Shown piece by piece: positions 1 through 11,785 of a DNA stretch of 64,000 nt. Within the stretch, counting starts at the first letter, position 1. Each line of letters begins with the position of its first letter. The position numbers and the translations under genes are program-made. This DNA is from Hysterangium stoloniferum (Eukaryota > Basidiomycota > Agaricomycetes > Hysterangiales > Hysterangiaceae): NCBI GenBank assembly GCA_015178975.1, contig WHVD01000055.1:487496-551495 (forward strand), in the 5' to 3' direction. A model generated the notes under the pieces. That model had not been told where the DNA came from and did no database searches. It worked only from the letters and a program-made list of their open reading frames with translations.

Positions 1-1650
1 GCAGCCCCACCACAAATTATTTTATAGAATCCGATACTGAACCAATCAGTGCTGATGACCTTGCCGATGAAAATGCAGGATACAATGCACCTGTTAGGAT
101 ACACACTCAGGCCGGGTTTCTGGAGAAACCCGCGGGATATCCAGTAGGACTTGGCTTCAGCTTATAGGCTGCGCCCTCGCTAGATCGTATTGTCCAATTT
201 CAGACAGGCAGACGGGAATCCCGGGGAGTCCGGGCGGGGGTTCGTAGGTTGTGAGTCGTAGGTTGTGAGTCGTGAGTCGTGAATCGAGATAGTCAGGAGA
301 GATAGATGCGCCGGAGCCCGTGGGCTCCGACTAGTGCGAGCGGTCTGATAAGAGTAGGGTTTAGAGAGGAAAATGTATTAGATTACTGGGGGGAATCTAA
401 GCTAATTTTCTGACTGGATTGTATGTACAACATCTGCCAGTTTATATAGACCGTGGAATGCATGACATACCGAATCCAGTAATAATGAGACGAAACGAGC
501 AAAACATAAAACGGGAATAGTAAACACCAAATTGGTGTTAGGAACGGGACGGAACGGAGCGGAGTCCGAATCGTGACAAAGCATAACCCATAATGGGAAA
601 CGGAGCGGGAGCGGAGTCCTAAATCGTGACAGGTCATTTGACTAAAACGGGAACGGGGCTCGATTAGAGCGGTGACGGGATTCTAAGCGGGTTCCGGTGA
701 CTGGTGCGTGGGACGAAGACGGACATAGACAGAGACGGGGTCCGGGGGAAGTCCGGTGACTGATATGTGTCTTAATGAGGTCGAACGTAACGAGTCTTGA
801 CGTAACAGAGTCCGGGCGGGAAATCCTATAAACAGACGATTGGTGCTTGTAGCGCATGGGGGCGTACGAGTTAGTACCCGGAGTTCGGCGGGATTTGTCC
901 GGTCGTAACAGCACCTTACAAAGTCATGGAGAAGCAGCTACTGGAAAAATTGAAAAAATGTCAAATTTGTGGCTGCGATAAACTATGCATGACCAATAAG
1001 TACGGGAAATGTGCTAAAATTACTCTACCTCACTTCCGAGCTTGGACTAGTGCCATAGTAAGCAACATATATTTAATTATAATAAGTGCTAATACTACTT
1101 TCAGTTGGCTACACCCCCTGAGGCTACACTAGATAGTCCTCCTCATACAGACATCTTTGCCAATTTTCATCATGATCTGGGCCAGAAAGAACTCAGCCGC
1201 CGAGGTGGTGCACAAATAGTTGAAAGCACGAAGACTATATCAGCACCCATCTCAACTAATACATTGCAGCTACCTACCAATCTTATTCTCAATGTTGGGA
1301 CCCGACGCTCTTCGTCCAGTCGGAGCCGTAGCATGTCTTGCCAGCACAAACAGTCACCAGAGCCGTCTAGTGAACTTGACCATGGTGATGGGCCATTACC
1401 AACAGTCGAAGAATGGTTTACCACTCTTGAAGCATCAGCGAAGGTTCGCTTTAGTGGATGGGTTGCCTTACGGGACAAATTTGACACTCAAGGAGCATTG
1501 GAGATGACGTTAGATATGCTTGGAACATTTGCCAGGGACCATATTATCCAAGGTTTTGGTCTCAATATGATGGAACAGGCTGTGGTTTTGATCAACCTAT
1601 CCAAGGCTGGACAAGAATATGGCTTCAAAGTCATGTCTAAAAAGCATTAG
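1..1650 (+). pseudogene. Unrecognised Cys-motif protein, split by a solo LTR and incomplete at the left edge
   Basis: I do not recognise this protein. Its reading frame runs from base 3 to 91, is cut by a solo LTR at 92-910, and resumes in the same frame once the insert and one copy of its 5-bp duplication (gcacc, 87-91 and 911-915) are set aside. The interrupted exon ends at 1057. A 47-bp intron (gtaagc to ttcag, 1058-1104) is in phase 0, and the last exon runs 1105-1650 to a TAG stop. Visible features are an acidic start, CQICGCDKLC with a further Cys in KYGKC (a possible zinc knuckle), a Ser/Arg-rich linker, and a helical C-terminus beginning WFTTLEAS that could be a SAM-like fold (inference). 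The true start lies outside the window. No internal stop is seen, so the LTR may be the only lesion. Confidence 0.6.
92..910 (-). mobile_element. Solo LTR, family B
   Basis: An 819-bp sequence starting TG and ending CA, flanked by the 5-bp duplication gcacc (87-91 and 911-915). No internal region is present, so it is a solo LTR left by recombination. The reverse complement starts TGTTACGAC, as in the gypsy LTRs at 56-64 kb, so it is oriented minus. It carries the LTR motif shared by several families (146-180) and a short repeat of a GTGAGTCGTAGGTT-like unit near 240-290. It is CpG-rich, hence fairly young compared with the family B copies at 46.6 and 51.8 kb. Confidence 0.85.
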
Positions 1651-1794
1651 ATTTTCTTTTGCGAAATTTAGAGATATGCCCAAATGCCTACTACACTTTA
1701 TGTTAGACCAATTACACACTGATTGCACCATATTGTAAAGATAAAATGTTATATTTAAGAGCGTGTTGTAGGGAAGTAAACAAGAGAAAGTGTA

Positions 1795-2092
1795 TTACAT
1801 GTATCCGGAATGTCCCATCCACCCACATACATGCTCAGGAGTGATGGTTGCCAGTGCAGTATAAAGAAATGAATGGACGGCCCACTCATTTTTGGCCTCA
1901 ACAGCTGCACGAAAAATATCACCGTGCCAGCGCACGTAAGCCTTGACAAAAGAAAAAGCCTCTTCAATTGGGTTGAGGTCTGGCGAGTAGGGCGGTAGAT
2001 AGTATAGAAGTACACCTCTAAAGTAGAATGGGGCGAAGGTTAACAATGAAAGTGGGATAAAGGAAATACATACCTTTCCTCACAAAGGCGTG
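1795..2092 (-). pseudogene. Tc1-like DDE transposase, C-terminal piece (displaced by inversion)
   Basis: The minus strand encodes the C-terminal part of a Tc1/IS630-type transposase. It contains [18 protein letters not shown], which carries the last acidic catalytic residue, and ends HSGYM before a stop at 1795. A 56-bp intron (gtatgt to tttag on the minus strand, about 2017-2072) precedes it, and the upstream exon reads ARLCEER up to base 2092. The N-terminal and central parts are at 7340-8260 on the other strand. Joining minus-strand base 2092 directly after plus-strand base 8260 gives an uninterrupted frame with matching codon phase (EDV then ARLCEER). The element was therefore split by the inversion described in the findings. 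Confidence 0.8.
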
Positions 2093-3084
2093 CCGGCGCC
2101 ATCACTGGAGCCCAATGGCTGTATGCCAAGAATTACGTCCAAGTTGTCGGTTTCATTGATCAGACCCAAGTCAACCTCAATGCTCAAGACGAGGGTGGGG
2201 GTAAGCATTGATATTGGCTCATAATGATGGGCGAATTCGTACTCGCTGACCACGCCAGAACTTGATCCCCACGGTGATGACGAGCAGGGCAACCCTCTTG
2301 GTGGGATTGTCTTCACGAACGGTTTTGGTCAAAATGCCGCAGCATTCGCTCAGCAGATTAATAGTGATACCAACAACACTGCTACTCCCACACAAGTTAT
2401 TGAATGGGTTGAGTGAGTTGCGATCAGTTGGGCCAAGAGAAATTATGTCTGAGGACGATTGATCAGCTTCATTGGTAGCAACATGTTTTGTCTTAAGATG
2501 TGCAACCCTACCAATCCTAATGCCGCCCAACTTTGCAACCATGTCTATGATGAAATGTAAGTTGATCGCTACTCGTGGTCTTTAGGTAAATTAACCGGCG
2601 CATAACAATGGATGCACCTACAACGCCATCGCTGATGTACGTTGACCAGTGCTAAATTTACATGCATTGTTGTTTCATGTATCTTTTTTCACAGTACGCT
2701 TCCATAAACGGGTCTTTCACCGTTTGCGACAGCGACGACATGGCTCCCCCGGGTATCTTCACCACGGCTCCCGGCCAAACCACTACCTGGTTCCAACCCT
2801 TCTCTGGAACCTTCGTGGTTCCCTACACCACCTCGCCCCTCGCCTCCAGTAACTGTCAAACCTTTGCTTCCACCCAGCTATACGCCGCCGCCGCCGCCTC
2901 CGTCTACGCTAGCGCCAGTAGCTTGTCTGCCGCCAGTGTTACAAGCGGCACCATTGCCAGCGCGACCCGTACAGGCAGTGCTACGGGTGCGGCTGCTACG
3001 GGTAACGGTGCGACAGCCATTGGTGCCCCCATTGCAATTCTCGTGGGTGCCATGTTCAGCACAATGTTTACGGTATTTGCATGA
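2093..3084 (+). pseudogene. Secreted, probably GPI-anchored protein, C-terminal part (displaced by inversion)
   Basis: This is the C-terminal two thirds of a cysteine-containing secreted protein whose N-terminal part lies at 8261-8606 on the minus strand. Exons are 2093-2200, 2259-2412, 2467-2556, 2609-2636 and 2695-3084. The order is a beta-rich domain (YVQVVGFIDQTQVNLNA, ELDPHGDDEQGNPLGG), a Cys motif (FCLKMCNPTNPNAAQLC), a conserved CDSDDMAPPGIFT segment, an Ala/Ser/Thr-rich linker, and a hydrophobic end (PIAILVGAMFSTMFTVFA) typical of a GPI-anchor signal. I recall the family as common in Agaricomycetes and of unknown function. The third intron should end just before 2609, but the acceptor reads AA (2607-2608) instead of AG, which may be a further lesion. 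Confidence 0.75.
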
Positions 3085-4284
3085 GATCCCCTGATCATTT
3101 GGACTCGAACTCGAGCGTCCGTGGACTGTTTACGCACTTGCATGACGGTAGATTCCATGAACAATATTTGACATTTCAAACCACATACTCTCTCATTGAC
3201 ACTTGTCTACTTTGTTTTTCTTGTGTTTCACGCCACCCGGAAGGGTTTCTTTCTTTAAATGAAGTCCTACACTCCTATGACGAGTTGAATTTGATTAAGA
3301 TGAAACGGAGTACTAAGTTTCGGTCTTCGGATATTGATTCGCTCTGATCTACTTACATACCCATCAGTATTCCACCAAATCCCTCCCTCACGTTGACTCG
3401 CTCTGTGAACCTCTTGTGACATTTATGGCCATTGACAATTTTATTTCATGCCGAGTTTATTAGTTCAATTATCTAACTAGAAGTACTTGCGCATGGAATA
3501 TGAAGAACCGAGTTTTTTGAAAACCTCACAGAAACGGGCAAGATAAGTCCTGATTGTCGGAGCAAATCCTGGGATTGGAAACATCCCCTCATCCTACTCT
3601 TGGTGACGCCTGCTCAACTTGCGCCGCCAGTGCTAAAACTCAAGAGGCAACAGCAAGCTTAAGGAAGGACTCTGAAAGCGTAACGACCTGTTGTTAAGGG
3701 TTGAAATAGGTCTATATATATATATATATGCATAATTATTTTAGGTACCTCAAGCATATTTCCCCCATCTACCAGTGATTACATCGTCTAATTTTCAAAA
3801 GACCGGCTCAAGCCCATATTGCTAAGTCAAATTGAAGAATGCCGATTTTATTGAGATTTATTCAGACGACTTCCATCGAACTTGTTTTTCCGTGGAGGGC
3901 AAGTGGTTTCTCAATTTGCCCTGCCTGATAGAACTGCGGAAAATGCAAGAAAATAGATCTTGTTGCACCTGAATATGTTCTCCTGGATGGTCCATATGCC
4001 AAATTATTCCCCCAAATCTCCCTAACTCCTTGACACTCAGCATCACAAGATCCAACTGGCAGTCACTCATTGCTAGGACTGGAAAACCCACCGTCCCAGA
4101 TCCTACTCTATAAGTCTTTATCTCTTTCACAGTATGACCCACTGACTGGGGTATCCTGGATCCCTTAGATGCTTGAAGATCTTGTCCTGATCTGCCCCTG
4201 AACCTGGTTGACATCTGGTTTATTATGTCCCATGTGTACTGTATGTTCCTGTTTCATCTTGGCCTTGTCCCTAGTATGGTCACC
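3085..4284. other. Non-coding stretch, nothing recognised
   Basis: About 1.2 kb without a gene I can support. It holds a short (TA)n run near 3713-3729 and a 118-codon open frame on the minus strand (3858-4214) with no recognisable motif or homologue; I do not call it. The stretch lies inside the inverted segment. Confidence 0.5.
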
Positions 4285-5741
4285 TGTTACGACCGTGTTG
4301 CAGCCGTTCGGCCCCGAGGTTATCGCCACCTATTGATGATTTAAGTTATCGCTCAAGTCACCACATCGGAAACCATTGCCCCCGATGCTGACATATGCTT
4401 TTGCGGTGATCAAACTCCGTTTCCGCCCACGTCAAAATATACTCGTACTATCTGGTTAAACTTTTGATATGTCCCTTTTATTATGATGATCCGCTCTATC
4501 CTATGTTCCACATATGTCTATCTATATTTGTAGTCCTCGAACTATTTCCTTTTACTGTAATTCCACTCTTGGTTATCATCGGCCTCCGAACTAATCATAA
4601 ACTTCCCGTTTGTTACGACCCTGTCGCAACCCTATCGGTCCCGAGGTTATCGCCATTTATCAACGTTTCACGTCACCATCTCGGAAACCATCGGCCCCGA
4701 AGCTGACAAATGTTTTCGTGAAGATCAAACTCCGTTTACGCCCACGTCAAAATAACTCGTATTGTCTGGTCAAACTTTGATACGTCCCCTTTTATTATGT
4801 TGATCCGTTCAATCTTATGTTTTACATATGTCTATCTATATTTGTAGTCCTTGAACTATTTCCTTTTATCGTAATCCCGTTCTCGGTTATCATCGGCCTC
4901 CAAACTAATCATAAACTTCCCGTTCCTAGTCACACTTATTGTTAATACTGTTTTCCGCCCTTCTCCCCATTAGTATTTTCTAGACGCCTGTTACTTGTAT
5001 ATGAACCCGCTGTAGTTGTAGTTACTAGGCAATCAGAATATCGACTCAGAATACCCTCTTACGTCTGTAATCAGTCTCATACTAAAGAATCCCCCCATCC
5101 ACCTTTGCGTGTGCTCGTCCACTCTCGGCCCCGACCCCTGGCCCGACACTCGACTTGTCTTTCAGTCCCGATCGGTATATCTCCGAAAGGAACTCTTTAA
5201 GACTAGTCTACGCCAGTCCGAAATCTAAGGACACCATACGGATATTTGCGAGGGCGCAGCACATAAGCTGAAGCCAAGTCCTTCCGATCGGTCCCCGTTG
5301 GCCACCGACATTTAGTCAGTTTTCAGTTCTTAACACCATTCCTAGTCAAGCTTATTGTTAATACCGTTTTCCGCCCTTCTCCCCGTTAGTAGTTTTTTAG
5401 ACGCCTGATACTTGTATATGAACCTGCTGTAGTTGTAGTTACTAGGCAATCAGAATATCAACTCAGAATACCCTCTTACACCTCTAGCAGTCTTGTACTA
5501 AGAATCCCCTCATCCGCCTTCATGTGCGCTCAACCACTCTCGGTCACCGACCCTTGGCCCGACACTTGACTTAACCTTCAGTCCCGATTGGTATCTCGCC
5601 AAAAGGAACTCGTTAGGACTAGTCTTCGCCCACCCAAAATTTAAGGACACTCAACGGACATTTGCGAGGGCGCAGCACATAAGCTGAAGCCAAGTCCTTC
5701 TGATTGGTCCCTGTTGGCCAACCAGTTTTCAGTTCTTAACA
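4285..5741 (+). mobile_element. Solo LTR, family A (outer), interrupted by a second family A LTR
   Basis: It starts TGTTACGACCG at 4285 and ends TTCTTAACA at 5741, matching the LTRs of the gypsy element at 56-64 kb in forward orientation. Removing the inner LTR and one target duplication leaves about 728 bp, the normal family A length. The flanks (tcacc and ctgaa) do not match, so no target duplication survives. Confidence 0.8.
4612..5335 (+). mobile_element. Solo LTR, family A (inner, nested)
   Basis: A 724-bp LTR inserted into the outer family A LTR. The flanking duplication is ccgtt (4607-4611) and ccatt (5336-5340); the single difference is a CpG-type G to A change after insertion. The shared LTR motif lies at about 5246-5283 in the reverse sense. 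Confidence 0.88.
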
Positions 5742-7339
5742 CTGAAACATGTTACCACCTCCTCAGCACCCCAAAACCTGTTTTGTTGTAGATTACCCCT
5801 TTAGGGTTTCTGTTTCTGTTAAGATCTAAGCTGAAGGAAAGCCCTAATTTGGAGGTCTGATGATTGGGATGAACTAATTGGGACCAACAATAGGGATTGT
5901 ACTAGTTGGGAGGCCTGACTCTATAAATGTAGTGGAGCTTGGCTTCAACTTATGTGTTGTACTGGAACATATAAGTCCAAACAAAAGGTACAATATAGTT
6001 GGGTTGTTGGAGGAGTTACAAAACTGGAAATAATAGCCACACCTTTGTTCAGTCACTTCCAGTGACCAGTCTGTGTCTGTGTCTGAGTGGTGGTCTATTA
6101 ATCCACTAGGGTCACTATTTTGTGCCCCAATCCCCCTCCCTTTATCATTCTAACACAGGGAAGGTGCAGATGTTGACTTCGAGAAGTGGTGTAAGTCAAT
6201 GTACAGGAATGGAAATTGGTCAAAACTCAGGTCCTGGGCAGGATCTGGGCATAGGTCTTGACAACCATGTTGTATTGTTCAATGAACTAGCAAACAAACT
6301 ATGGGTGTACAGGACAGGAAAAATAATTGCTTATCTCATGTAGTTAATGGTCCACTGTGGTCTGAGTGGGGCACCAGGCTTACAACTTGTGTGTTTTGAG
6401 GTTAGGCCACTGAACAAGCAGACAAACATTTGATGAGTAAAGGGAAACCAAGAAAGAAAGAGTTGAGTAATGTATAAACTGGAAAAGAAAACAAAGAGAA
6501 AGATGCAACAAGTAAAATGTACAACATGATATCTCCGCGACCCCAAACGCGACCCACCAAGTTGGACCCATCCATCCACAAGAGATCTTTTTAAGAGAGA
6601 CCTTATACAGAAGGCTTGCTCGCCAGTTGGGGTGTTCAAAATAATTGTCTTTTCCCTGAAGATAAGTAGACAGGATAAAGATCGACAGTCGTATCTAATA
6701 TGCACCGAAGCCACCAGGAAACTCGTGACCACTCTCTCCCGAGTCATTTGTGTATTGTGTGCGTGTGTGGCAAGCCTGTATTACAGCTGTTCCGGGTACC
6801 GATGGTGGAGTTCCAATTTCAATAAAATTCCCTGTAAATCGCCAGATGGATCATGCTGTATCTTTCGAACCGTGTACGATTAAGACACAAAAATATGGAA
6901 TTTGAAAATAGTAATATAGGGCATTGTCCTCATAGCTTCAATATAACTTATGACTCAGTATTTATAATTTATGCTGAAAACACTGTGTTGGCTCTCCCGC
7001 CCCAAATTTTGCGTGTATGGGCATAGTAATTTGTGTACATCATATTATATAGGTTATATAAATATTCAGAAAATATGGACACTTAATGTAGGCTATGGAG
7101 CGAGGAAAGTACCCTTTACATGCCAGCTGGAACTCTCCTTCGAGTCACTTATTTTAGCCTATTGAAGTAAGGATAAAGTAACGTAGTTCAACAAAATACT
7201 TTATCAGTTATTTAAGTATACTTTTCTGAGCATATACGTCTCGAAAAATGATCATTAGACCAGTGAGCAGTAACCACTTGTGACTGTCACCTCATGTGAC
7301 ATGTCAATTTGGCGTTTATGTAACATCCCCTTCACCTCA
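5742..7339. other. Non-coding stretch with a weak old LTR trace
   Basis: No supported gene. At about 5930-5955 the sequence cttggcttcaacttatgtg resembles the motif shared by the LTR families, suggesting a much decayed LTR. Short open frames (for example 6122-6343 plus and 6331-6747 minus) show no recognisable domain. The right end should contain the 5' end of the Tc1-like element, but I could not define terminal inverted repeats. Confidence 0.4.
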
Positions 7340-8260
7340 ATGCCACGGCGTATGATAGAACATTTGCGCCAATGCCAAAGATACTCTTCAGATCTCCGGA
7401 AATGTGTTGTTTTTCAGAAATACGTTAGAGCCAAGACTGTCTACAACATCGCACTTGACCTTGATATCCCAAAATGAAGCGTTGAACGAATCCTCAAACA
7501 GTGGCGCGAGACAGGGGAAGTAGATGCCTCAGAGACAGTGGCAAAGAGGAAGAGAAGACGGATAATGGTCCCAGATGAGATTGAAGTGAGATAATTGTGC
7601 TTTTATTTAATTTCCATACTCACTATTCTCACAGTTTTTGGTTTCTTTGACCGAACGATATCCCGATATCTATCTCGATGAAATGCAGAGTTTCTTACAG
7701 CATCAGCATGGCATCATTGTGGGAACATCGACAATTTGGGATACTTTGACAGAGCTAGGTTTGACTCGTAAAAAGGTGAGTCTCTGCTTTTGTTATACCA
7801 GTTCCTAATCTGATTTTGATACTGGAAGTTATCAAGAGCAGCTGCTGAGCGTTCAGAGGAGGCAAGGTCACGATACAGGTTTCAGATTGCTGTGGAAAGT
7901 GCAGAGTGGCTCATATTCATTGACGAGAGTCGGATTGATACTCGAACAACTTACAGGCTGTACGGCTGGGCTGAACATGGGCAACGGGCATGAATATCAG
8001 CAAAATTTCAGCGGGGTATTGGGTAAGTGCTTGTTTATTTATTGTATTGATATTTGCTTTATGCACGACCAATAGATATTCCTTACTCCCTGCACTCTGC
8101 TCCGATGGTATCCTCTATGCCGACATTTGCAAAGGAGCCTATAATGGCACATCGTTTATACAATACATTGAGGATCTCATGCCATTCATGAATCCATGGC
8201 CGGCACAGCATAGTGTCCTTGTCATGGATAACTGTGCAATCCATCATCTGGAGGATGTGG
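7340..8260 (+). pseudogene. Tc1-like DDE transposase, N-terminal and central part
   Basis: This is a transposase of the Tc1/IS630 superfamily with introns. It begins MPRRMIEHLRQCQ with an HTH region, then a second DNA-binding part, the first catalytic Asp in FIDESRID and the second in VMDNCAIHH. Introns lie at about 7586-7635, 7775-7828 and 8024-8076. Two in-frame TGA stops occur, one after ALDLDIPK (near 7475) and one after GWAEHGQRA (near 7991); both would be explained by CGA to TGA change at a CpG. The frame ends abruptly at 8260, where it abuts the tail of an unrelated gene on the other strand. The missing C-terminal part is at 1795-2092. It is old and inactive. Confidence 0.8.
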
Positions 8261-8606
8261 GTGCAATTAAACGACTGCCGTGTCCCGGCTTCGTGCACCA
8301 TGCAATCTCGTACTGTTCGCTACTACCAACGACATCGTTGGGCATGGGGGAGCTCCACATGCAGAAGTCCGACAAGTCGTTCAGAATCAGGGTTTGGCAG
8401 AGGGAGTTGGGACCTTCTGTGCTCGAATTGCAAAGGTTGTATCCGGCTTGAGGTCCACGTGGGCCTGCATTGTCCCCACTGACTTGGTATGGGATACTGT
8501 TGAAGGGGAAGTGCTTCGAAACAAGGGGTTCTAGGGAAGTAGTCACTGGGGTTTGCGCATTTACGAAGGCAAGAAGGGAGATAACGAAAAGGGAGCGTAA
8601 CGACAT
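8261..8606 (-). pseudogene. Secreted protein, N-terminal part with signal peptide (cut at inversion breakpoint)
   Basis: This is the first exon of the secreted protein completed by 2093-3084. The start is the ATG at 8604-8606, chosen because it opens a classical signal peptide (MSLRSLFVISLLAFVNAQ). The mature part contains GPRGPQAGYNLCNSSTEGP and FCMWSSPMPNDVVG and ends AWCTKPGHGSRLIA, segments I recall as conserved in Agaricomycete homologues. The frame breaks at 8261. Joining it to base 2093 gives codons for RLIAPGAITG, the expected conserved continuation, without any base gained or lost. As it stands the gene lacks its C-terminal part and GPI signal. Confidence 0.8.
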
Positions 8607-9415
8607 GATACTAAAAGAAATAGAAGAACAGTGACGAGAGATTTTTCTGGGAGGCATAGCAGCTGCGAACGGCGAACGATATGGGGAGGGGGTGGACAGA
8701 ACAGAGTGGAAATTCTTGACACTAAGCAAGTATCCATGTTTTTACCTTTGTCTATATTTAGAGCCGAAGCTGATGATGGCTATTAATAATGCTATATATA
8801 ATTGCCAAAAGCATGACTGAAAGGAGCCTCTTGAGGGCGGAGTGTAAGAAAGAGCTTATAATGCGCAGTTGACATTGATTCCAAAAATAACCTGTGTTAT
8901 TTTTGGTGTGGATCAATACAACTATTTTTATCACAACATCCTTACTCGTTTCAATTATTTGTTACCCTTATTACGTCTAGAAACGTCTTTAACTTATACA
9001 AATCTATCTGATCTATCTCCTTCCGATAAATGGCTGCCACAACCAAACTACAGCATCATCTTCCCACAGAGAAACAGTTGGAAGCTGGCGCCCATGTTTA
9101 CTTGACTGTGAATACAACCATTGTGTACACATGGGTGTCATTGTCAAGCAACGAATCCAATATACCTACTTCTTCGGATATACATGCGCAAACAGATATG
9201 GAAGGAAAATCGAAGCTACGAAGCTGACCTCAGGTATTTGCTCCGGCAAGAGTATATAAGTTACTTGGACTAAAGACTAGGAAAGTGTGACATTGATTGG
9301 GAGGAAGAAATTTAAACCGTGAACGTAATGAGTGACAAATCCTAACAAACAATAAATAAGATAATTTACCATGACAGTGTCCAAGTAGATTCGATCCATA
9401 TTCTTTTAACTGATT
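8607..9415. other. Intergenic, nothing recognised
   Basis: This AT-rich spacer separates the upstream side of the secreted-protein exon from the 3' end of the oxidoreductase gene. It presumably holds the promoter of the former. No domain-bearing open frame is visible. Confidence 0.5.
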
Positions 9416-10791
9416 CTAACACGCTGACAGAAAATTGACAAAGAGTGAAGGGTCAAGTTGTGAAATATCGGCACTGTTAACAGAGCCATCAAGGATTAAC
9501 TCTGCCATCACTTTCCCTGTTCCTGAAAAGAGTAGAATTAGGAGCGTATATGTCAGAGCGACGTCATATTATTACCAGGTCCAAGAAGAATTCCCCAGGG
9601 ACCGTGTCCAGAAGCCAGAAAGCTTTTGCCATGGGTCGGCAATAAGGCACCTATGAGTGGCGCACCGTGTGGAGTCACAGGTCGATAACACAGCTGCCAG
9701 CGTCAGCAACCAGAAAAAAAATGTAAGCAACAAGGACACAGCATCCGTAAAACGATTCACCCACCTGCTCAACTTCAACTACTCCGTTAGACAAGACATC
9801 ACTTACGTTACTGGCGGCATTGACGAGTTTTCTGATAGCCTTAGGATCAATTTTCACGTCCGCAGTGCCTTCTGGAAGGGGTGGACCCTGATTTTCTCCA
9901 GCAACGTAAACATGTCCGTCGGGCCTCAAAAAGATCTCTGGCGTTTCGGTCACTTCAGATGCATAGATCTGAGCAAAAATAGCGAAGGCGGGGAGAACCT
10001 TCATGGGACGAATAAGTATACTATGTCCCGGGAGATTAGATATGGGCAAGTCCAAATTGAATAACGTTTTGGACACTTGGCTGGACCACGGTCCTGCCGC
10101 TATAACCAAGGTATCCGCAACAATATTCTGAATCCCGTTAGGTGTATTGATCGTCAAATATTTAGAATGCTCTTCCCACGATTCTGGTCGACCTTTGATG
10201 TACTTTACGCCACCCTCCTGTGCCTTCTTGAACAAGATCTTTGTAAATTGCAGCGGGTGTAGCTGGGCAGTAGTGTTTTCTCCTTCTTCTGCGAGCAACA
10301 TTAGGTTCTCAAAATTTTGCCCGCGAAGCCATTCTGTGTGAGGTGTGCCTGATTCACTACGGCGTTGAAATTCTGGTCGTGCTGCAAAGATTGGATCTAC
10401 CAGCGGATCCGTTGACTCCTTATTGACCCTCACGCACAACTCGAGTGTGGTCAGTCGCCGATACCCATAAGCATTCTTCCCATCTAACTCATTCGCTAAT
10501 TGCTCGTGAAGCCCGTAAGACAGTTCTGCTAGAGAAGCAGTACGGGGGCCATGCCAGTCCAATGTAAGAAATCTGGGGATTCGGTTGCCGATATTAGGGT
10601 GCTGAATTAAAACAGGTAAAATACTGGAACATGCACCCTGCTGCCTTCCCGCTGGCTCCGCTGGCAATGTCATTCGCTTCAACGATAGTCACGGACATCG
10701 AACGGCTCTTGAACCGATCGTCTTGAGACAGATAATAGGCTGTGCAAACACCGATAATTCCGCCTCCAATTATCACAATATTATCGGTCAT
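9416..10791 (-). CDS. FAD-dependent oxidoreductase (DAO family, TDA3-like)
   Basis: It is predicted to oxidise an amine or amino acid using FAD; the substrate is unknown. The four exons (10791-10637, 10572-9765, 9693-9576, 9522-9416) add up to 395 codons plus stop, with all introns (64, 71, 53 bp) in GT-AG form. The start is the ATG opening the Rossmann motif: MTDNIVIIGGGIIGVCTAYY holds GxGxxG near residues 9-14, followed by VTIVEAND. AGPWSSQV and the C-terminal SGHGPWGILLGPGTGKVMAE are typical of the DAO fold, near the flavin and substrate site. Length and motif order fit fungal members related to yeast TDA3 (family knowledge). No stop or frameshift was found, so the gene looks functional. 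It has no close partner gene. Confidence 0.88.
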
Positions 10792-11785
10792 AGCTCTTAG
10801 ATCGCTGCAGCGCTTCAGGTCGATCGATATGAAGTAACTCACGTGATTTAGAGTATATCTACAGGCAAGAGTGTATTGGAATACAAAGAATCATAGTTTT
10901 CCATCTAGGTTAATAAATAATGTAGCCGCTATTATAGTACACTGGATGTCTTTATGTAAGTTAAGCTAAAATCTCCAATTGCTCACCAAATTCCATGATG
11001 CAACGCTCATTATTAAATTTAAAAAAGTGGATCACACATGTAGTATGAATATGTGGACGTTTGATCAAAGTACGCCCATTATCACATGCCTGCCACTTTC
11101 GCTTTGGCGCACCGGCAGTCCCCATATTAGCCCCGGGCTACACATATGTCTACTCGGATATATTGACGGCGCTGGGATATAACCCATAACAGTGATTGAA
11201 GCACAACTGAGTCTTATGTCCAATACAACATCTCATATGTGAAGATCAGCTGACCTCTCCTATTCAAGTCATGTATCTGATTGACAGCTTATCTCCGGGT
11301 AGCCTCCATTCCGAATCACCACCCAAGACTATCTGTCCCTCCATAAAGCAACGAGCGTTATATATCTCAATCCCTAGAATCATATTCAATTCAATTCGCT
11401 GTGATATACTTTCAACTCCTTACAGTTTTATTTATCATTAGTCTCAAAAGCTGTGGTTGATATAGTGTTGTGGGTATACCCACTTGTTGAGTTCTAGCTG
11501 CCGGCTAGCCGACAAGGTGACAAAGTTGGCAAATGTCGAATCCTGCTTAATATCAACTTGAAATACAACCCATCTTGAATTAATCTCTCCTAAACCGGAG
11601 TCCATCTCGAATGGTATACTGCTCGGGGCTTCAAAAAGATCACACCGACAACCGACAGCGAAGGCTAGTATAATATAATTTTCATTAATATTTACTCACC
11701 CAGGGCCATTCGGTCGACAGATGGGACGCTTATCGATTTCTTGAGGTTCTCATATAGCTCATAGCGTTTCTAGGACCAAAAAACT
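10792..11785. other. Intergenic, nothing recognised
   Basis: AT-rich sequence between the diverging oxidoreductase gene and the membrane-protein pseudogene. It presumably holds both promoters. I see no clear regulatory motif or coding sequence. Confidence 0.45.

Noticed and set aside
3858..4214. 118-codon minus-strand frame
   Set aside because: No recognisable motif, no flanking exons, next to LTR debris.
2093..8260. Programmed or reversible DNA inversion
   Set aside because: No inverted repeats or recombinase site at the breakpoints; a one-off rearrangement (or assembly error) is simpler.
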